37,367 bases of DNA, taken from the NCBI GenBank assembly GCA_017642565.1, contig JAGCOU010000025.1:1-37367 (forward strand). Reading direction: 5' to 3'. Position 1 is the first letter of the stretch, and every line of letters begins with the position of its first letter. The translations under genes and the position numbers were made by a program. The DNA is from Alphaproteobacteria bacterium (lineage in GTDB: Bacteria > Pseudomonadota > Alphaproteobacteria > Rs-D84). Below, one piece after another: positions 32,804 to 37,367 of this stretch. Under the pieces are notes generated by a model. That model saw only the letters and a list, made by a program, of their open reading frames with translations. It had not been told where the DNA came from and ran no database searches.

Positions 32804-33946
32804 TTAAAACCCCCTGGATGATAATTGTTGATCTTTGTGGATATGGGCATTTTGACATAAACCAAAACCAAAAAGCAACGAGATTAAACTGCTGCCACCA
32901 AAAGACATTAGTGGTAACGGAACACCTACTGTTGGCAATATACCCAAAACCATAGAGATATTTATAAAATAATAAATGAAAAAATTCAACATAAACCCAA
33001 AACAAATTAATTGCCCAAAACGATTTCTACAGGTTTTTGCAGCCCAAAACAACATGATAACAATGAAAGTATATATTATCAAAAGCATAAAAGCACCAAT
33101 AAAACCAAATTCTTCACCAAGCATAGTAAATATAAAATCAGTCTGTTTTTCAGGCAAGAAAGATTGTTGTGATTGTGTGCCAGACATATATCCTTTGCCT
33201 ACGATACCGCCAGAACCAAATGCTATTTTTGCCTGATTTATTTGATAGCCTGCACCTTTGGCATCTAATTCAGGGTTAATAAAAGTTATTATTCGTGAAC
33301 GTTGATAATCATGCATAGCGCCATACCAAACCACAGGCATAGCCAAAACGCCAAGAATTCCCGCAATTAAAAACCATTTTTTATTTGCACCAACTATATA
33401 AAACATACCCACAGTTATCAAAGCCAAAGATATGCCAGTTCCTAGATCTGGTTGAGCACAAATAAGAATAAACGGAACAAAAAGCATAAAAATAGGAACT
33501 ATATAATTTTTAAATTGGGATAATTCTACGCTGTTTTGCCATGCAAAATAGCGGGCCAAAGCCAACACAAGCGCAATTTTAATAAACTCTGATGGCTGAA
33601 TATTTATACCGCCAAACGAAAGCCATCTTTGGGCACCCATACCAACATCACCAAAAAAAGTAACCATAACCACGAAAATGAGGGCTATGGCATAAATAAA
33701 ATAAGCAGATTTTATCCAGGTCTTGATATTAGAAAAAGACACAAAAAAGAAAATAGCCATACCAAAAATTATTTTTAATAATTGTGACATAGCAAAAGGT
33801 TTCCAAGAACCGCCACCCGCACTAAATAAAACGATAATCGAAAAAGCAAGAACAACACACATAGGTATAAACAAAGTCAATGAAAAACGCGAAAGTTTTT
33901 CACTGAAAGTCATCATATTAGCATTAGATACGCGTGTTGTTACCAT
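32804..33946 (-). CDS. rodA: Rod shape-determining peptidoglycan polymerase RodA
   Basis: A 380-residue SEDS-family glycosyltransferase that polymerises lipid II with PBP2 during elongation. It has about ten membrane segments. Conserved SEDS blocks are WLSFGGINIQPSEFIKIALVLALA, CAQPDLGTGIS, RIITFINPELDAKGAGYQINQAKIAFGSGGIVGKG and the C-terminal GVPLPLMSFGGSSL. The ATG at 33946 comes 1 nt after the mrdA stop; a GGAG lies 13 bp upstream, rather far, so translation may depend on coupling to mrdA. Confidence 0.95.
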   Translation of the reverse strand: MVTTRVSNANMMTFSEKLSRFSLTLFIPMCVVLAFSIIVLFSAGGGSWKPFAMSQLLKIIFGMAIFFFVSFSNIKTWIKSAYFIYAIALIFVVMVTFFGDVGMGAQRWLSFGGINIQPSEFIKIALVLALARYFAWQNSVELSQFKNYIVPIFMLFVPFILICAQPDLGTGISLALITVGMFYIVGANKKWFLIAGILGVLAMPVVWYGAMHDYQRSRIITFINPELDAKGAGYQINQAKIAFGSGGIVGKGYMSGTQSQQSFLPEKQTDFIFTMLGEEFGFIGAFMLLIIYTFIVIMLFWAAKTCRNRFGQLICFGFMLNFFIYYFINISMVLGILPTVGVPLPLMSFGGSSLISLLFGFGLCQNAHIHKDQQLSSRGF

Positions 33947-33947
33947 T

Positions 33948-35714
33948 TTATTTTAATAACTCCTTCATAACTTCGGCGGTTGCATGGGCAGCAGGTGAAG
34001 AACCACCAGCGTGTTCCATAATGACGCATACGGCGTATTCTGGGTTGTCTGTTGGTGCATAGCCTACAAATAAACCATGGTTTCGCAAATTCCATTTTAA
34101 TTGACTGTTTGTTAAAACACCTGTTTCGCGTTCTGATTTAGAAATATTACGCACCTGGGAAGTTCCGGTTTTTCCACCCATTTTTTTACCGTTTACATTA
34201 ATAGCACTGCCAGACGCTGTTCCACCTTTTTGAGTAACTTGTTCAAGCCCTGTTAAAACATGTTTAATATTTTTTTCTTGTAAACCAAGGCTTTTAAAAT
34301 TTGGTTGTTTATTAGAATATATTAGTCTTGGTTTAACTTCTTTATTAGAAACAACGCGTGCAATCATCACAGCAAGTTGTAAACAATTTGTTAAAATAAA
34401 ACCCTGACCAATACCAGAAATAACTGTGTCCCCATGAACCCAAGGTGCCCCGACATTTTTTTCTTTCCATCTTCTATCCGGGATAATACCAGGCATTTCA
34501 TGTGCCAATACATCATCCATATACTTTTGAGTAAACCCGAGTTTTAGTGCCATATTTTTTATAGCATCAATTCCAATTTTTAACGCGAGTTGATAAAAAT
34601 AAATATCACAAGAATGTTTCAAAGCATCGTATAAATTAACATAACCATGCCCATGCTTTTCCCAACAATGATATTTGTGATTTCCATATTCCCAAAAACC
34701 CGGACAAAATACTTTTTCATTTGGCGATATAGCACCGCTTTCAAGTGCCGCCAAAGCCACAACTATTTTAAATGTGGAACCAGGAGGATATAAACCTTCA
34801 ATAGTTTTATTCATAAATGGTTTTGCAACATCATCAAGTAGAGAATTTATATATTCTTCACCATCGTCTGTTTTAAAATTATTTGGATCAAAACTCGGGG
34901 TTGAAGCCATCGCCAGAATATTTCCGGTTTTTATATCTAGTGCAACCCCACAACCTGCCCTGTTCATAGCCAAAGCATCATATAAAACCTTTTGAACATT
35001 TTCACGAATAGTGGTTTTAATATCTCGGCCAGGAACAGGTTCTATGAATTGAGATTTATCTTCGCCTGTGACGCGTCCAACAGCATTAGCAACCAATACT
35101 GTTTGACCAAATTTTCCCGCCATATCGTCATTAAATCTTTTTTCAAGCCCATTAATACCAGTGGTAAAAAATGGTGTGTTTGGAACAGGTTTTTGCGGAG
35201 CACCAACATAACCAAAAATTTGTGCACCTGCAGGTCCCATCTCGTATACACGCGAAAAACCATTACCAATATAAATGCCTGGAATATTTTTTGCAGATAT
35301 CTCTGCCAAAGTATTCCAATTAGAATTTTCTGTAATCAACACAGGCTGAAAAGGTTGCTGTTTTTTTATATTTTTCCAAATTCTATCCACGGTTTTTTGT
35401 CTGAGATTTAATTCGTTTATTATTGTATTCATCACAGAATTTATATCTTCGGCTTCTTCGGGAATAAGATATATTCTATATATTGGTGCATCACCAGAAA
35501 TAACAGTTCCACTTTCAGATAAAATATTACCGCGCTTAGGCATAGTATTTTGAACACGAAAAGAATTATTTTCACTTTTTTTCAAATAATCTTTGTAATT
35601 AAAAACCTGCATTTGCAACATACGCAACACAAGAAACGAAGTTAACACTGCGCCACCTGTTAAAAACAGAGCGCTGCGTCTATCAAAAGTGCGTGCTACT
35701 TCGGTATCAATCAT
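33948..35714 (-). CDS. mrdA: Penicillin-binding protein 2 (peptidoglycan transpeptidase)
   Basis: A 588-residue class B penicillin-binding protein that cross-links the wall with RodA. The start at 35714 was chosen because the ATG overlaps the mreD stop (ATGA); a longer frame to 35780 would run inside mreD and adds an unlikely N-terminus. One membrane anchor (about 12-34) is followed by the dimerisation domain (PKRGNILSESG) and transpeptidase domain: active Ser313 in YPPGSTFK, the SCD motif in KHSCDIYFY and KTGTS near the C-terminus. Together with mreC, mreD and rodA it makes up the elongasome. Confidence 0.95.
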   Translation of the reverse strand: MIDTEVARTFDRRSALFLTGGAVLTSFLVLRMLQMQVFNYKDYLKKSENNSFRVQNTMPKRGNILSESGTVISGDAPIYRIYLIPEEAEDINSVMNTIINELNLRQKTVDRIWKNIKKQQPFQPVLITENSNWNTLAEISAKNIPGIYIGNGFSRVYEMGPAGAQIFGYVGAPQKPVPNTPFFTTGINGLEKRFNDDMAGKFGQTVLVANAVGRVTGEDKSQFIEPVPGRDIKTTIRENVQKVLYDALAMNRAGCGVALDIKTGNILAMASTPSFDPNNFKTDDGEEYINSLLDDVAKPFMNKTIEGLYPPGSTFKIVVALAALESGAISPNEKVFCPGFWEYGNHKYHCWEKHGHGYVNLYDALKHSCDIYFYQLALKIGIDAIKNMALKLGFTQKYMDDVLAHEMPGIIPDRRWKEKNVGAPWVHGDTVISGIGQGFILTNCLQLAVMIARVVSNKEVKPRLIYSNKQPNFKSLGLQEKNIKHVLTGLEQVTQKGGTASGSAINVNGKKMGGKTGTSQVRNISKSERETGVLTNSQLKWNLRNHGLFVGYAPTDNPEYAVCVIMEHAGGSSPAAHATAEVMKELLK

Positions 35715-36160
35715 CGTTTTGCCCAATTGTCTATCGCTGTTATTGGCAGGTATAAAATACTCAACCACAAGAACAACCATATATTATTTATAAAATTCAT
35801 CCAAGTAAATTTAGAAAATATTAAAAGGAATATACCAATACCTACAAAAGTCATAAAAATTTTTAGTGCGTTATTATCAGCATTTTGCATATCTATATAG
35901 TTTTGAAATCCATTTATTGTATAAAACAAACAAAATAAAATGGTCCAAAGTAATGGTAAATCACATCGATAATCTATTAAAAAACAAAACAAAAGCCCAA
36001 AAAAAGTAAATCCGTGAATATGTCTTACGAATGTATAATAGAAAATAGGTATTAATGCCAATATCCCAGCAGGATTCCAAAAATATACTGACATGCGCCA
36101 CAAAAACAACGTCATTAAAAATGGCAGGGCTTGTTTTAAAATAGGTACAATTTGATACAT
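35711..36160 (-). CDS. mreD: Rod shape-determining protein MreD
   Basis: A 149-residue, strongly hydrophobic inner-membrane protein with five or six predicted helices. MreD is poorly conserved; the call rests on size, the FxxGLLxxxxxxxPLL pattern (FFGLLFCFLIDYRCDLPLL) and its place between mreC and mrdA. It links MreC to the MreB cytoskeleton. Its ATG shares one base with the mreC stop (TAATG), and its stop overlaps the mrdA start. Confidence 0.85.
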   Translation of the reverse strand: MYQIVPILKQALPFLMTLFLWRMSVYFWNPAGILALIPIFYYTFVRHIHGFTFFGLLFCFLIDYRCDLPLLWTILFCLFYTINGFQNYIDMQNADNNALKIFMTFVGIGIFLLIFSKFTWMNFINNIWLFLWLSILYLPITAIDNWAKR

Positions 36161-36981
36161 TATTTATATAAATCCTGGTCGTTAAATTGTAATACCATCA
36201 CGCGTGAAATATCCACAGGGCGCAAAACATCTACTGTTTTCTCGTCCAACATATCACCTATGTAAATTCCTGCTGGCAAAATACCACTAATATTGCTCGT
36301 TATAATCTTTAAACCTTTTCTGCCTACAAACAAAGTATCATTAAAAAATCCAATAGATGCAGCAGATTTACCGTTTCCTTGTAAAAATCCAGATATATCA
36401 GAACCTGTGATTCTTACTGCAATATTAGTTTTATTATCTGTCAAAGCACGAACACGACAAAATTGCGAGCCACAATCAGACACAACCCCAACCAGACGAT
36501 TATCCAAAGATACAACAACCATGCCTTTGGTAATACCTGCCCTTTTGCCACGATTTATCAAAAAAGTATTATGATGAAAAGCAGAATCATCAAATTGAAT
36601 ATCTGCTAACACTGTTTTGAACGGGGATGCTTTCTTTATTTCAATTTCTTGTTCAAGTTTTTTATTTTCTTCTATGGCGACATCACATTCGTTCTTGTTC
36701 GCCAATGCTTCATCAAGACGAACGCGTAATTTTTGATTTTCTGCCCGTAAATTTGATGTTTCCCTTATCCAATTAGCACCCTGACCAATGACACGCACAG
36801 GCCAAGTGACAACATCCCCAGCCACATGTGCCACAGGTAACACAATATGAGCCAGACCATTCATAATGGCATAATCAGGCTTTGCCACCATTATATATAT
36901 GATAAAAACAGGTAAAGCCGCCGCCGCCAGAGACGATTTTATGATTTTTGACAATTTATAAGATGATTTATCGCCTATCAT
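36160..36981 (-). CDS. mreC: Rod shape-determining protein MreC
   Basis: A 273-residue bitopic periplasmic protein that organises PBP2 and RodA. The start at 36981 was chosen because the extra 34 residues of a longer frame (to 37083) are not MreC-like and would cross the rpmI promoter region. A membrane helix (about 17-36) is followed by a coiled coil (about 75-115) and the beta-barrel MreC domain, with INRGKRAGITKGMVVVSLDN, LVGVV and a final VDISRVMVLQF. No strong ribosome site precedes the ATG (only AAAGTG), and no clear promoter was seen, so expression may be weak or the start may differ. Confidence 0.88.
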   Translation of the reverse strand: MIGDKSSYKLSKIIKSSLAAAALPVFIIYIMVAKPDYAIMNGLAHIVLPVAHVAGDVVTWPVRVIGQGANWIRETSNLRAENQKLRVRLDEALANKNECDVAIEENKKLEQEIEIKKASPFKTVLADIQFDDSAFHHNTFLINRGKRAGITKGMVVVSLDNRLVGVVSDCGSQFCRVRALTDNKTNIAVRITGSDISGFLQGNGKSAASIGFFNDTLFVGRKGLKIITSNISGILPAGIYIGDMLDEKTVDVLRPVDISRVMVLQFNDQDLYK

Positions 36982-37024
36982 GCAGAACACTTTAAACACA
37001 AAAAAATCAATATTCAATAAAAAC

Positions 37025-37082
37025 TTGATTTTTCTTTTTATTGTGGCAAAATAGACACAACCGAAATGGCAAGGCATTGCCA
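37025..37082 (+). promoter_or_regulatory. Candidate promoter and leader hairpin of rpmI-rplT
   Basis: TTGATT (37025-37030) and a weak -10 CAAAAT (37047-37052), 16 bp apart, precede a leader with a perfect hairpin TGGCAA (37067-37072) with TTGCCA (37077-37082), loop GGCA. Ribosomal protein L20 represses this operon in many bacteria by binding its leader; this hairpin alone does not prove that here. Confidence 0.4.
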
Positions 37083-37108
37083 CGAGGGTACAAATAAAAG
37101 GATAGAAA

Positions 37109-37312
37109 ATGCCAAAAATGAAAACTAAATCGTACTTGAAAAAACGTGCGTCTATGACTGCAAGCGGAAAAATTCGCGTTGCCAGAAACTCTCACCACAA
37201 ATGTCTGTTGCATAAATCAAAACGCGCTAACAAAGCGGGTGCTAAGCCACAGTATTTGAACGATAACATGATGGGTCAGGCTAAAATCTTGGCTCCATAC
37301 GGATTGAAATAA
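37109..37312 (+). CDS. rpmI: Ribosomal protein bL35
   Basis: A 67-residue basic protein of the large subunit: MPKMKTKSYLKKR, ITASGKI-like SGKIRVARNSHHKCLLHKS and the C-terminal PYGLK are typical of bL35. AAAAGGA lies about 8 bp before the ATG. It is followed 11 nt later by rplT, the usual order, but infC, which normally precedes rpmI, is replaced here by the divergent mreC. Confidence 0.95.
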   Translation: MPKMKTKSYLKKRASMTASGKIRVARNSHHKCLLHKSKRANKAGAKPQYLNDNMMGQAKILAPYGLK

Positions 37313-37323
37313 GGGGGCGTATC

Positions 37324-37367
37324 ATGGCAAGAGTAAAACGCGGAACAACCGTTAAACAGAAACATAA
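37324..37367 (+). CDS. rplT: Ribosomal protein bL20 (partial, runs off the window)
   Basis: The first 14 codons, MARVKRGTTVKQKH, match the N-terminus of bL20 and an AAGGGGG ribosome site lies 6 bp upstream. The gene continues past the right edge of the window. Confidence 0.9.
   Translation, partial: MARVKRGTTVKQKH

Noticed and set aside
35715..35780. Longer N-terminus for PBP2
   Set aside because: The extension lies inside mreD and lacks PBP2 features; the ATGA overlap at 35711-35714 gives the normal start.
36982..37083. Longer N-terminus for MreC
   Set aside because: The extra 34 residues do not fit the family and would overlap the rpmI promoter and leader.

Overview
The window looks like chromosomal DNA from an AT-rich, Gram-negative bacterium, most likely a small-genome, host- or gut-associated member of the Alphaproteobacteria. 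The reasons are lipid A genes (lpxC, lpxK), a VirB3/VirB4 pair of the kind found in Rickettsiales-like lineages, an initiator tRNA with the usual C1-A72 mismatch, short intergenic gaps, several TTG/GTG starts and strongly A/T-biased codon use. This placement is inference; no 16S gene is present.

Layout. 1-164: a GC-rich palindromic repeat and a terminator. 165-5719 (minus): a partial type IVb (R64 thin-pilus-like) assembly operon pilO-pilP-pilQ-pilR, followed in the slot where pilS would be expected by a separately promoted, Sec-secreted, cysteine-rich protein. 5812-8758 (minus): a small lipoprotein and an envelope operon (DUF374 acyltransferase, lpxK, lpxC). 8854-9513: initiator tRNA with a consensus promoter, then a structured gene-free stretch holding a displaced copy of the tRNA 3' end. 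9520-11394 (plus): a signal-less S41 peptidase and an orphan phage tail-fibre-like (Mtd_N) protein with two terminator hairpins in its leader. 11402-22999 (minus): an 11.6-kb surface glycan operon read Stealth phosphotransferase, GT4, nucleotidyltransferase, gmd, rmd, GT-A/GT4 fusion, acyltransferase, GT4, UDP-glucuronate epimerase, DUF1796-TupA fusion. 23116-26474 (minus): virB3-virB4 plus a periplasmic HExxH protein. 26786-28819: bL36 (too short for most ORF calls), a half-length SufD-like gene and ychF. 28925-36981 (minus): a tightly packed mreC-mreD-mrdA-rodA-topA-dnaG run. 37109-37367 (plus): rpmI and the start of rplT.

How the genes work together. Most of the window builds or crosses the cell envelope: lipid A synthesis, a surface glycan with GDP-D-rhamnose-type and UDP-galacturonate-type precursors and probably phosphodiester links, the rod elongation machinery, a pilus-like assembly ATPase with its platform protein, and a type IV secretion fragment. 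The most unusual points are the tRNA-linked duplication, the missing prepilin in the pil operon, the zincin-like gene joined to virB3-virB4, a near-identical promoter shared by the secreted-protein gene and virB3, and the joining of elongasome genes to topA and dnaG.
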